A stretch of 64,000 bases of DNA from contig OZ021730.1 in NCBI GenBank assembly GCA_963978545.1, forward strand, positions 6,827,796 to 6,891,795. The letters run 5' to 3'. The notes beneath the pieces are model-generated. The model saw only the letters and a list, made by a program, of their open reading frames with translations, was not told the DNA's origin and ran no database searches. The position numbers and the translations under genes are program-made. This document shows positions 32,714-44,400 of this stretch, piece after piece. Source of the stretch: Linyphia triangularis (Eukaryota > Arthropoda > Arachnida > Araneae > Linyphiidae). Positions within the stretch are counted from its first letter, which is position 1, and each line of letters starts with the position of its first letter.

Positions 32714-33640
32714 AATAAAATTACTGGATTGATCTCCTTGGATATGCAAAATGCATTCAATAGCGCAAGATGGGATCATTTGAAAGACGCCTTGAATAGC
32801 GTCAAAATTCCGGACTTAGAAAGAAAATTACTGTTTGACTTTTTGTCAAACAGAACCATCATTGAAGATGATAATATTAAAAATTATAATATGGGCATAC
32901 CACAGGGATCTAGTTGCGGTCCAATTTTATGGAACATTTTGATTGATGGTCTATTAAAAGAAAATTATCCATTGGGAATTAAAGTGCAAGCATTTGCAGA
33001 AGACGTTGCAATTTTAATGAACGCAACAGCTAGCTTCCATTTAACGAGTATTGGCAACTCGATCATGAAAATAGTTGAAGATTGGGTTGATAAAAAGAAC
33101 TTGAAGTTTAGCATTAATAAATGTGAATTCATTATGTTTAAGGTTAAAAAGAATATAACGCATATCCCACGGATAAAAATAAAAGGAAGCAATCTTAGAT
33201 ATACTAAGGAATTAAAATACTTAGGGGTCACTTTTGATCCCAAAAAGAAGTTTATGGAACATCTTAACAAGATAAAAAACAAAGTAGATGCATTCCACTT
33301 TAACTTAGTAAGAATAGTCAAAGCAAATTGGGGTTTGAAACCAGAAGTGGTTAAGGAAATATATTTAAGAGCAACGGAAAAAATGATAACCTACGCAGCA
33401 CCAATTTGGTATCAAGATGAAACTAGAATCAATATTGTTTGTTTGTTTTGGGTTTTTTGGCGCAAAGGCAACACAAGGGCCATGCTGCGCAAAAACAAAG
33501 GATAAAAGAAAAACTATGATGAAAGATGAATTATAAATATGATGAGAGGTGACATAATATAATTTAAGAATGTTAAAAACACATTTCTAAAATGATGAAG
33601 ATGTTAATAAAATTTTTTAAAAATGGAAATGTTTAAAAAA

Positions 33641-36600
33641 CTAGATGTGATTTAAAAACCCGATTGATCTTAAAAAAGCAAAAAGATTTGGATGGGGAGT
33701 TTCCCCAATCAAATCCTGAAGATTTAAACTGGTACTCTTAAAAACCCTACGACGATGCGATTGAAACTTAGGACAAGAAATTAAAATATGAGACACAGTA
33801 AGATCGCAAAGACAAATATCGCAAACAGGTGGATCTTCTCCCAGCAATAGATGTCGGTGCGTCAATCGGGTATGACCAATGCGCAGACGAGTCAGTTTGA
33901 CATCTGTCCGACGCATTGGATTAACTGGCCATTTAAGAAGATGATTTTTGATAAAATGAAGTTTGTTATTAACCTGCAAATCCCATGTTTCTTGACGTAA
34001 GGATAATATAAACTTGTGAATTGAGGTCTTAATATCTTGGTAGGGAACTGGCTGTTGCAGCGGAATTGAAGCCGCTTTAGCAGCAGAATCAGCCAATTCA
34101 TTTCCTGAAATTCCCATGTGACTAGGTACCCAGCAGAACAAAATAGTAAACCCTTTCCTCACAAGTGTGTGTAACTTTGACAAAATATCAAAAGCAAGTG
34201 GATGGCTATTGTTCTTAAATTGCTCAAGACTTGACAAGGAGCTTAAACTGTCAGTATACACACAAAATTTGCGATTGTGGCAGAGTGAGATATGCAGCAG
34301 TGCACAAGAAATTGCTGTCATCTCAGAAGTGAAAACCGAGCAGGATTTATGAAGTGTAAAAGCGACTGTGGATGTGTCGGACACAGTACCACAGCCAACA
34401 CGTTCACCTGCTTTGGATCCATCAGTAAATACTGCTTCATAGTCAGCATACTGAGAGCGGTGATCATAAAAGATTTGTTGCATAATTTCTGGGGCAGTGT
34501 CTGCCTTGCAATACATCGCAAATGGATTGAGAAAGTGGAAAGATGGAATATCCCACGGAGGAAAGGATTGAGTGGTAAATGTTTGGGTAACTACGTCACT
34601 AAGAGCTGCATCCAACAAGATGGATTTCGCTCTTTCAGAAAATGGTCGTATGTTCGATGGGCGAGCATCATATAACCTACCAAGATAGGCATCAAGTCTC
34701 AACTTACGTAAAGGGTGAAAAGGATCAGACATAATTCTACAGTAGTAGTTGGCGCTTAATTTTTTCCGTCTCAAGTCAAGTGGAAGTAGACTACACTCTG
34801 TCAACAGACTTTCAATGGGTGAAGTGCGAAATGCACCAGAACAAATACGGGCAGCAGTGTGATGGACAGTATCCAATCTTCGTAGAAAGGATACTCCTGC
34901 AGACCCATACGCAACGCATCCGTAATCAATGCGAGATAAGATTACAGATTGGTAAATACGCAGCAAAGAAGTGCGGTCAGCACCCCAAGAAGTATTTGAA
35001 AGTACTTTGAGGATATTAAGCGATTTATCGCACTTCTTGCGCAAGTATACAATATGTGGAAGAAAATTTAACTTATTGTCAAAGATAACTCCCAGGTATC
35101 TTATCTGATTCACAACTGGGATGGGAGAATTGCGTATGTGGATTTCAGGGTCAGGGTGAAGACCCCTCCTCCTACAGAAGTGGATGCAACTGCTTTTAGA
35201 TGGTGACAGTTTATGGCCGTTTTGTTCACACCATTCTACAAGTCTGTTAACAGCAGTTTGTAATTGACGTTCAATTAAGCGCATGTTTGATCCTTGGCAT
35301 GAGATTTGCAAATCATCAACATACAAAGTTCCATGAACAAAGGGTGAAAGGACATGAAGGATGTTGCTGATGTGAAGATTAAAAAGGGTGACACTTAAAA
35401 CACAACCTTGAGGAACTCCCTCAGATTGGTTAAAATAATTTGAAAATATAGCTCCGATGCGAACTCTAAAAACACGAGATGATAAAAAATTTTGAATAAA
35501 AAGGGGTAGATTATCCCTAAAACCAAATTTAAATAGAGTTTACAGGATACCATGTCGCCACGTATGATCATACGCCTTCTCAATGTCGAAAAAGATTGAA
35601 ACTAGATGATTCCTCTGCACAAAGGCATTGCGAACATCTGTTTCTAGTTTCACGATGTTATCAAGAGTGGACCGTCCTCGTCGGAATCCACTCTGGAAAG
35701 GTGAAATACATCCATCTTTTTCTAACATGTAAGATAGTCGGGCGTTTACAATACGTTCAAAGGTCTTACAGAGGCAGCTCGTTAAGTATATCGGTCGATA
35801 GTTCAGAAGATCCTTGGGATTCTTTCCAGGTTTCAGAATGGGGATTACAGTAGCTTCCCGCCACAAGGTAGGAAAGATGTTCTCCTTCCAGATTCTATTA
35901 AAAAGGAAAAGGATGCTCAAAAGAGAATCTGGACTTAAATGGCGAAGCATTTGGTAACTGATCCCATCTGGACCTGGACTGGTGTTATGTGCTTTAGATA
36001 AAGCACTCTTCAATTCATACATCGTAAGTTCACAGTTGTAGGAATATTCAATATTGCTTTTGAAATTAATTCCAGTCCGTTCAGCGCGATTCTTAGTCAC
36101 TAAAAATGTAGGACTATAAGAATCGGAACTGGATACACTTTCAAAAGTTTCACCGATAAGGTTAGCAATATCTTCAGGGGAAGAGAACACAGCAGTTCCG
36201 GTTTGAAGTATCGGGCAAGAATACTCCGGATACAAACCGTTGGCTGCTCTAACCTTCTTCCACAACTGTTTACTTGATGTTTTAGATGTAATCGAAGAGA
36301 CATAACTTATCCAAGAATCTTTCTGACTTTGACGTCTAACCCTACGAGCAAATGCCTTAGCCTTTTTAAAGGCGATAAGGTTTCCTGTAGTTGGGTATCT
36401 GCGGAAGATACCCCATAGCTTCCTTTGTTTCATGTATGCAGACTGACAGTCTGCATTCCAGTATGGTTTACAGTGTCGCAGTGTTCTAGGTGATGTTTTA
36501 GGAATGGAGGAGTCAGCAGCATTTAAAATTGCTTCAGTGACATTTTGGACAGCAGTATCAACATCCTCACTGTCCACCATTGTTCCCGTTATAACAGCCA

Positions 36601-37321
36601 ACTCAGTAAATTTGTCCCAATTCGCCCTGTGGTATTTGTATGTAGGTAGACGGCTGTTTACACTACTGCTACCGTTATGGGAAATGATAATCGGGAAGTG
36701 ATCACTGTTATGTAGATCACTTCCAACAGCAAAATTCAAGTATGGCAAAAGTATAGGGGAACAAATGGCTAAGTCAAGTGAATGGAATGTTCTAGTGAGT
36801 TCATGAAAATAGGTTTTCTCCTGATTATTCAGGAGACAGAGACAGTGATCAGATAACAACTTTTCAATCTGTCTCCCACGAGGGTTCGTATTAGCATTAC
36901 CCCACATAGTACTGTGTCCATTAAGGTCACCAAGCAATAGAAAGGGAGCTGGAAGCTGGTCTATCAAATCATTCAGCTCCTCTTGGCGGATGATAGCATG
37001 TGGCGGTAGGTATAGGCAACAGACTGTGAGAAGGGACTGTATATGAAGTCTCGCAGCCACAGCCTGTAGAGATGTGCGCAGTGCGAGTACAGTGCTGGGA
37101 TAATTATGAGAAATATAAAGGCATACTCCACCAGACACTGTATTACCACGGGCAACATCTTTCCTAATGCAACTATACCTACTGATCTTAGATGTACAAG
37201 AATCCTTCAAGAAAGTTTCTTGAAGTGCCAAACATGCTGGATGGTAAAGTGAAATTATATTCTTCACATCATCCTTCCTAGACCTAAAACCGCGACAATT
37301 CCAAGAAACAAAAGAAGCCAT
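33641..37321 (-). pseudogene. J2-3 ORF2: EN-RT-RNase H polyprotein with a single stop
   Basis: Start MASFVSWNCRGF at 37321 in TAATG overlap with ORF1. The entire 1226-codon frame is continuous except for TAA at 35540-35542, where sister copies have CAA (GILQTLF). That stop falls in RT between AYDHTW and VPQG. Downstream, YVDDLQIS, RNase H (FTDGSKAGER, WVPSHMGISGNELAD) and the C-terminal CDICLCDLTVSHILISC are intact. One substitution separates it from an open frame. Confidence 0.9.
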
Positions 37322-38466
37322 TAATTATTTATATTAAAATTTAGATGGGAGTCAGGATCTTCACTAATATCCTCGTCATCATCAGATGGGTGAAGCTTCA
37401 CCACATCTGCCTCCCTAAAGGAACGAAGGATAGTAAAAGGATTGGAGGGTTTCTCTCGAGAAGGTCCCCCTTTGGCAGATTTTAGCTTCAGTGTCTGCAA
37501 AGCTTTCGATTTTGCAAAAGATTTTTTCAAAATCGTTGGTCGTTTAACAACCTCTGTCGATGTCCGTTGAGGTAATTTAACGAAAGATGATACTGGCGAG
37601 TCTGTTTGTGTGCTTTTGCTGCTGAATGTTTTTTTCAAAACATCAGCATAAGCAACACCAACACGTGGAGTCCTCAATTCAACAATTTTTTTAGCATCAA
37701 AATACGACATATTTTGGTTTACTCGCACTGTCTGGATTTCTTTTTCCTTTACCCACTGTGGACATGATCGAAAGTATGATGGATGTGTGCCATCACAATT
37801 GACACACTTCTCGGGTGCTTTGCAATTAGCACTATCATGTCCAGTACCTGCACAACGTGCGCATATTTCCGTTTTTCCACGGCACGCTGTTTGAGAGTGA
37901 CCAAATTTCTGGCACTTGAAACAGCGAAGTGGGTTCGGAATATACGGACGAACAGGGCAATTCAGATAGCCGGCTTTTACGTGCGACGGTAAAGTGGGTA
38001 AGTCAAAAGTTAGGATCAAATGCTTAGTGGGGATGATATTCCCATCTCGTCGTATTGTTATGCGGTGGACGGCCGAAACGTGTTGATCACGTAGGTGATC
38101 AAGAATCTCGTCCTCCGCTGTATGGTAAAGGTCCGAATCGGACACAACACCACGAGATTTATTAAGCGATCCATGAGCTGTAACAGTTACAGGGAACGTT
38201 CCAAAATTGACTGTTTTTGATATGTTCTTGGCTTGTTGCTCATTGCGGACTTCCACTAACAGATCTCCAGACTTCAGTTTTTTAACTGAAGCTGTATCAC
38301 CAACGAAAGATTGTAATGCCTTCTCAATTAGAAAAAGGGACACCTTTTCAAAAGAACCCTCCACTCGATGAACAACAAAAAATTTCTGAGCAATTTGATT
38401 TTGTGAAGAAGCATGTCTGTGTTGCTCCCCACTAGGGGGAGAAGAATTTGAAGATGTACTTTCCAT
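37321..38466 (-). CDS. J2-3 ORF1: gag-like protein with three CCHC knuckles
   Basis: Open frame from ATG 38466 (MESTSSNSSPPSGEQ). The frame extends upstream to 38610 through leader sequence, but homologues place the start here. It has RRM-like blocks (FFVVHRVEGSFEKVS, LKSGDLLVEVRN, HLILTFDLPTLPSH), knuckles CFKCQKFGHSQTAC, CARCAGTGHDSANC and CVNCDGTHPSYFRSC, and an acidic tail SDDDEDISEDPDS. Confidence 0.87.
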   Translation of the reverse strand: MESTSSNSSPPSGEQHRHASSQNQIAQKFFVVHRVEGSFEKVSLFLIEKALQSFVGDTASVKKLKSGDLLVEVRNEQQAKNISKTVNFGTFPVTVTAHGSLNKSRGVVSDSDLYHTAEDEILDHLRDQHVSAVHRITIRRDGNIIPTKHLILTFDLPTLPSHVKAGYLNCPVRPYIPNPLRCFKCQKFGHSQTACRGKTEICARCAGTGHDSANCKAPEKCVNCDGTHPSYFRSCPQWVKEKEIQTVRVNQNMSYFDAKKIVELRTPRVGVAYADVLKKTFSSKSTQTDSPVSSFVKLPQRTSTEVVKRPTILKKSFAKSKALQTLKLKSAKGGPSREKPSNPFTILRSFREADVVKLHPSDDDEDISEDPDSHLNFNINN

Positions 38467-39126
38467 GAAAGTAGCGATAAAAAATTCGGGCACTAGAGTC
38501 CCACCCTCCATGGAGTCCACGATATCGGGGATAGTGTACACCGGCAAGCAACAAAAACTACGAAATTTCTTTTCGTAGTCAAAACGTAGACAAAACGTCG
38601 AAAACAACAACTAAACTGTTGCGCACGGCATAACACTACCGGGTTGTCCAGTACCTATACGCGAACGACTCGCCCCTGTAGAAGTCTCCACCCTTAACGA
38701 GATTCCCAGCAGACGAGCCGAATGCTTGATCCCTAGCCGCCGACGAAGTCGGACGACCAGCCGATTGATACACACGGGACCAATGTGCACCTCCCGTTTA
38801 TCTGAAGCAAGGGCCAAAGTAGTGTATTGGGACAGTATGTCGCCCCTCAACTACCAGGATCCCCTTTCCAGGGACACGGGTCTCCACGCACGGCAAACAC
38901 GTGGGTGATTAAATGCCCGAGAGAAGCTGATAGCAACAGAGCGGCATAAAGCTTCTCAAGGGGAGCCCTCACCTCTGAAGAGGTAACCACAACGAGGGAA
39001 GAAAGAAGTCAAACGATAAATACAAAACCAAAACGAGAAGGTAAAACAGAAGGAGGGATAGATCACTGGGGAGCCCCGGGTTTGTGAAGCCCGTATTTAC
39101 TTATAGAAAGTAAACCCCCTGAGGGG
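38467..39126 (-). promoter_or_regulatory. J2-3 5' leader (shared LINE 5'UTR module)
   Basis: Same module. Ends CCCCTCAGGGG at 39126. Between 38540 and 38620 this copy has an extra AAACGT/AAACGTCG-rich stretch not seen in the others. Confidence 0.72.
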
Positions 39127-39302
39127 GCCCACCGGTTCGAAGAGATCAAGTTCAAGAATTTCAACGACAAGCAGATCAAGAACTTAATCTAATTATTTTT
39201 AAAAAATGGCATTGTAAAGTTGCGGTGTGTATTATCACCCAACTATTTTAAATTGGAAATTTGTAATCAAATTTGAAAAAATAATAAAGTGTTGAAAAAG
39301 AT
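39127..39302 (+). mobile_element. R1-like 3' remnant
   Basis: Short end piece: possible last codons (RFEEIKFKNFNDKQIKNLI, stop near 39191), then an AT-rich 3'UTR with TTGTAAAGTTGCGGTGTG...CACCCAACTA, AATAATAAAG at ~39281 and an end right before GTTGGCG. The UTR resembles that of R1-2. It may be the missing end of R1-4 or of another copy. Confidence 0.65.
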
Positions 39303-39590
39303 GTTGGCGGGGCCGGGGGGCAATGCTCGCAGTGGCGGCTGCTCGAATATGAACACTAGATCAGTCTTGGTCGTTGGATGATGGAAGCCAGCGCATCATC
39401 GGGCTCATCGCCTGTGGGTAGCTCGGTTGGCGGTCCGCCGACCGGGTACACCTTTCGGCTGGAGTACCCTTGACGTAGCGGGTGCGACGGGTCTTGCAGG
39501 TGCCTGGAATCGGATGGTAGTTGGGGCCGGGTGTCCGGGACTTCGGCTGCTTCCGTTCTGGGCTGGCGCTTCACGGCGACGAGTTGTCAG
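39303..39590 (+). repeat. GC spacer e upstream of R1-5 ORF1
   Basis: Begins GTTGGCG. It contains GGATGGTAGTTGGGGCCGGG and GGCGACGAGTTGTCAG blocks matching spacer c, but lacks the terminal ACCTACCTAGGCT. It runs directly into the ORF1 region of R1-5. Confidence 0.62.
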
Positions 39591-39597
39591 TTTATTT

Positions 39598-41193
39598 TTG
39601 TCAGTTATTGAAGGGAAATTGAGCGAAATAAACTTGTTAAGTGAGACGGAGGAAGGACGAGGTAGGTCTAAAAACTCCAAGAAGCGCTCCAAATCTGCTG
39701 TGGCAGAAAGGAAATCCTTCTTGAAGGACTGCGAAGAAGAGCCCAGTAAGGCCCAGAAGAAGGGCAAGAGTAAAAAGAAGGCGATGCGTGATCGCCAGGC
39801 TTCCACGAGCCCCGCTCGTGGTAGCCCTACTCCCATCCTACCCCCCTCGCCAGGGGAAGGTGTCCGCTCGAGCGTTGCCGCAGTTAACGGCAGCAATGAA
39901 GGCACCGAGGGTGACCAACCTTGCGAGAAGATCTCGCCGAATCCACCCGTCAATCTCCTGGCTGGAGCCAAAGCCATGGAGTTGACGAAGGATTCTCCCT
40001 TTGAACTAACGACAGTCACTGACCAACGGTCGGTGAAGGCTCCTGTCGAAAATCAGGGTACGCGAAATCGTCGCAAACCTGATAAAGAATCTGTCAAACA
40101 GATGCCTTTGTATGGGGACCCTGCTGGCTCCGTCAGCGAAGAACCCACTGATGAGGTGACTAGCGCACCGTTGAGTACGGGACCGGAGGAACTGCTGAAT
40201 CAGGCGCTGGACGCCCAGACGCTCCTCCAAAAGACCATCGCCAAAGTGGGCGACGAGGATATTGCTGCAGAGCTGCGTGCTCTCACACAGCAACTCCTCC
40301 AAATCTGCATCAAGCAACAGCTCCTCATTGCTAAAAAGAGTGGTGGGGCGAGCTATGCAGAAGCGGTGAAAAAACCGAGGGCCATTTCCCGGGGCAGATC
40401 TGCTTCCAAATCTAGGAGGCCCAAGGTGAGAAGTGCGCCTCTCCTTAAGGAGTTCGTGGCGGTGGTGTATCCGACGGACCCGGACATCACCTCCGACTCC
40501 ACTCTGAAGACTATCCAGGCAGAGTTGAAGCCAAGTCAACTCTGCTTTGGAGTCGAACGTGTTCGAAAAATCAAGAATGGCGGCTTGGCCATTGTCACCT
40601 CCTCAAACCAGGAGGTGGATAACATCATTAAGGCTTTTGCGGCGAAGGAGGGACTAGGCGGCAGGTTCACCGCGAATAGACCAAAGGGAAGAAGGCTAAG
40701 GGTCATGCTCTACGAGGTTGAGGAGGAAATTGACGGTGCTGGCATCGTCGATGCCCTCAAAACCAACAATGAGGAACTGCGGGAAGCAGAAATTGAGACG
40801 GTGTCCTCATTCCAGGGCCGCAGAGGAGGAAAGAACTGGGTTATCTCCGTCGACCCGGCAACTCTTGAGACCAAAAAGAAACTCAAAAGAGTTAAACTGT
40901 CATGGAGCAAGATCAGCTGCCGGGAATACATTCGCGCCTCCATCTGCTTTAAGTGCAGAAAGTATGGGCACTTTGCTAAGGAGTGCAGAGGCGAAGAAGT
41001 CTGTTCCCGCTGCAGCAAAGAGGGACACAAGAAAGAGGGGTGTGAAGACACACCCAGCTGCAGAAATTGCCTTGAGTTCAACATTAGATTCAAGAGCAAT
41101 AAGGAGGCCAACCACGAGCCGGGCTCGAAGCAGTGCAGGATGCACTTGAAAGAACTACAGAGTTCAAGAAACAAGACAGACTATGGGGAGTAA
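39598..41193 (+). pseudogene. R1-5 ORF1: gag-like protein, start codon apparently lost
   Basis: Open frame from 39427 to 41193. By alignment with R1-3 (MSVSGKL) the true start should be at 39598, where the codon is TTG (LSVIEGKL). The charged N-terminus is followed by YAEAVKKPRAISRGRSAS, FVAVVYPTDPDITS, FGVERVRKIKNGGLAIVT, DGAGIVDALKTNN and knuckles CFKCRKYGHFAKEC, CSRCSKEGHKKEGC and a partial CRNCLEFNIRF. No internal stop. GC-rich codons match R1-3 and R1-6. Alternative in-frame Met codons exist further upstream within GC-rich DNA. Confidence 0.78.
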
Positions 41194-41218
41194 CGAACCC
41201 CACAGTCTTGTCAAAGGG
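41183..41218 (+). pseudogene. R1-5 ORF2 stub (12 codons)
   Basis: ATG at 41183 overlaps the end of ORF1 exactly as in R1-3. Only MGSNEPHSLVKG remains before the tail of J2-4 at 41219. The rest of the gene may be R1-6, about 10 kb to the right. Confidence 0.65.
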
Positions 41219-41424
41219 TTTGTTTGTTTGTTTGATTGAGGTTTTATGGCGCAAAGGCAACACAAGGGCCATGCTGCGCCAAAACAAAAGATAAAAGAAA
41301 AACTAGGATGGAAGATGAATTATAAATATGATGAGAGGTGACAGAATATAATTTAAGAATGTTAAAATCACATTTCTAAAATGAAGATGTAAATAAAATT
41401 TTAAAAATGGATATGTTTAAAACA
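41219..41424 (-). promoter_or_regulatory. J2-4 3'UTR and tail
   Basis: Between the ORF2 stop and the CAAA repeats. Contains the GGCGCAGCATGGCCC / TTTGCGCC inverted pair also found in J2-1, J2-3 and, in shortened form, J1 and the SINE. Probable template-recognition structure for the element RT. Confidence 0.65.
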
Positions 41425-44400
41425 CTAGATGTGATTTAAAAACCCGATTGATCTTAAAAATGTAAAAAGATTTGGATGGGGAGTTTCCCCAATCAAATCT
41501 TGAAGACTTAAACTGGTACATTTAAAAAACCTAAGACGATGTGACTGAAACTTTGGACAAGAAATTAAAATATGAGCCACAGAAAGATCGCAACGACAAG
41601 TATCGCAAACAGGTGGATCTTCTCCCAGCAATAGGTGTCGATGCGTCAATCGGGTATGACCAATGCGCAGACGAGTCAGTTTGACATCTGTCCGACGCAT
41701 AGGATTAACTGGCCATTTACGAAGATGATTTTTGATAAAATGAAGTTTGTTATTAACCTGCAAATCCCATGTTTCTTGACGTAAGGATAATATGAACTTG
41801 TGAATTGATGTCTTAATATCTTGGTAGGGAACAGGCTGCTGCAGCGGGATTGAAGCCGCTTTAGCAGCAGAATCAGCCAATTCATTGCCTGAAATTCCCA
41901 TGTGACTAGGTACCCAGCAGAACAATATAGTAAATCCTTTCCTCTCAAGTGTGTGTAACTTTGACAAAATGTCAAAAGCAAGTGGATGGCTATTGGTTTT
42001 AACCTGCTCCAGACTTGACAAAGAACTTAAACTGTCAGTATACACACAAAATTTGCGATTGTGGCAGAGTGAGATATGCAGCAGTGCACAAGAAATTGCT
42101 GTCATCTCAGAAGTGAAAACCGAGCAGGATTTATTAAGTGTAAAAGCTACTGTGGATGTGTTGGACACGGTACCACAGCCAACACGTTCACCTGCTTTGG
42201 ATCCATCAGTAAAAACTGCTTCATAGTCAGCATACTGACAGCGGTGATCACAAAAGATTTGTTGCAAAATTTCTGGGGCAGTGTCTGCCTTGCAATACAT
42301 CGCAAATGGATTGAGAAAGTGGATAGATGGAATATCCCACGGTGGAAAGGATTGAGTGATAAATGTTTGGGTAACTACGTCACTTAGAGCTGCATCCATC
42401 AAGATGGATTTCGCTCTTTCAGAAAGTGGTCGGATGTTAGATGGACGAGCATCATATAACCTACCAAGATAAGCATCAAGTCTCAACTTACGTAAAGGGT
42501 GAAAAGGATCAGGCATAATTCTACAGTAGTAGTTGGCGCTTAATTTTTTCCGTCTCAATTCAAGTGGAAGTAGGCTACACTCTGTCAACAGACTTTCAAT
42601 GGGTGAAGTGCGAAATGCACCTGAACAAATACGGGCAGCAGTGTGATGGAGAGTATCCAATCTTCGTAGAAGGGATACTCCTGCAGACCCATACGCAACA
42701 CATCCATAATCAATGCGAGATAAAATTACAGATTGGTAAATACGCAGCAAAGAAGTGCGGTCAGCACCCCAAGAAGTATTTGAGAGTACTTTGAGGATAT
42801 TAAGCGACCTATCGCACTTCTTGCGCAAGTATAAAATATGTGGGAGAAAATTCAACTTGCTGTCGAAAATGACTCCCAAGTATCTTATCTGATTCACAAT
42901 TGGGATGGGAGAATTGCGTATGTGAATTTCAGGGTCAGGGTGAAGACCCCTCCTCCTACAGAAGTGGATGCAACTGCTTTTAGATGGTGACAATGTATGG
43001 CCGTTTTGTTCACACCATTCTACAAGTCTGTTAACAGCAGTTTGTAATTGACGTTCAATTAAGCGCATGTTTGATCCTTGACATGAGATTTGCAAATCAT
43101 CAACATACAAAATTCCATGAACAAAGGGTGAAAGCACATGAAGGATGTTACTGATGTGAAGGTTAAAAAGGGTGACACTTAAAACGCAACCTTGAGGAAC
43201 TCTTTCAGATTGATTAAAATAATTAGAAAATGAAGTTCCAATGCGAACTCTAAAAACACGAGATGATAAAAAATTTTGAATAAAAAGGGGAAGATTAACC
43301 CTAAAACCAAACTTAAATAGGGTTTGCAGGATACCATATCGCCACGTATGATCATACGCCTTCTCAATGTCGAAAAAGATTGAAACTAGATGATTCCTTT
43401 GCACAAAGGCATTGCGGATATCTGTTTCAAGTTTCACGATGTTATCAAGAGTGGACCGTCCTCGTCGGAATCCACTCTGAAAAGGTGAAATACATCCATC
43501 TTTTTCCAACATGTAAGAGAGTCGGGCGTTTACAATACGTTCAAAGGTCTTACAGAGGCAGCTCGTTAAGGCTATCGGTCGATAGTTCAGAGGATCCTTG
43601 GGATCTTTTCCAGGTTTCAGAATGGGGATTACTGTAGCTTCCCGCCACAAGGTAGGAAAGATGTTCTCCTTCCAGATTCTATTAAAGAGAAAAAGAATGT
43701 TAAAAAGAGAATCTGGACTTAAATGGCAAAGCATTTGGTAACTGATCCCATCTGGACCTGGACTGGTGTTATGTGCTTTAGATAAAGCACTCTTCAATTC
43801 ATACATCTTAAGGTCACAGTTGTAGGAATATTCAATATTGGTTTTGAAGTTAATTCCAGTCCGTTCAGCTCGATTCTTAGTCACAAGAAAAGCAGGACTA
43901 TAAGAATCGGAACTGGATACACTTTCAAAAGTTTCACCGATAAGGTTAGCAATATCTTTAGGGGAAGAGAACACAGCAGCTCCGGTTTGAAGTATCGGAC
44001 AAGAATATTCCGGATACAAACCGTTGGCTGCTCTAACCTTCTTCCACAACTGCTTGCTTGATGTTTTAGATGTAATTGAAGATACATAACTTATCCAAGA
44101 ATCCTTCTGACTCTGACGTCTGACTCTACGAGCAGATGCCTTAGCCTTTTTGAAGGCGATAAGGTTTCCTGTAGTTGGGTATCTGCGGAAGATACCCCAT
44201 AGCTTCTTTTGTTTCTTGTATGCAGATTGACAGTCTGCATTCCAGTATGGTTTACAGTGTCGCAGTGTTCTAGGTGATGTCTTAGGAATAGAGGAGTCTG
44301 CAGCATTTAAAATTGCTTCAGTGACATTTTGGACAGCAGTATCAACATCCTCACTGTTCACCATTGTTCCCGTTATAACAGCCAATTCAGAAAATTTGTC

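Larger units (their letters stand above)
26773..33434 (+). mobile_element. R1-4: R1-like RT fragment split by J1-2
   Basis: Own sequence is 26773-26886 and 32728-33434. Both ends are cut by unrelated minus-strand elements (J2-2 and J2-3) without TSDs. Only J1-2 has a clean duplication (AATAAAATTACTGG at 26873-26886 and 32714-32727). AT-rich codons resemble R1-2 and not R1-3. Confidence 0.82.
26773..33434 (+). pseudogene. R1-4 reverse transcriptase fragment
   Basis: Piece 1 (26773-26886) encodes ENQFGFRRNRSTTDALLSV and has an in-frame TAA after TDYIDQ at about 26861. Piece 2 (32728-33434) resumes with LISLDMQNAFNSARW, GIPQGSSCGPILWN, QAFAEDVAIL and WGLKPEVVKEIYLRATEK. The catalytic box reads FAEDV where sister copies have FADDI: the first catalytic aspartate of the pair is Glu. 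Together with the stop this marks a dead copy. RNase H is missing because J2-3 follows at 33435. Confidence 0.83.
33435..39126 (-). mobile_element. J2-3: full-length I/Jockey-like element with one nonsense codon
   Basis: The CAAA-type tail and 3' hairpin at 33435-33640, both ORFs, and a leader ending CCCCTCAGGGG at 39126 are all present. No TSD: the left flank is R1-4 RT, the right flank is the 3' end of an R1-like element. The host sequence expected between them (about 0.9 kb of RNase H) is missing, so the flanks were rearranged after or during insertion. Confidence 0.9.

Noticed and set aside
22653..33434. R1-3 and R1-4 as two halves of one element
   Set aside because: They differ sharply in codon composition, and J2-2 between them lacks a TSD and its 3' end.
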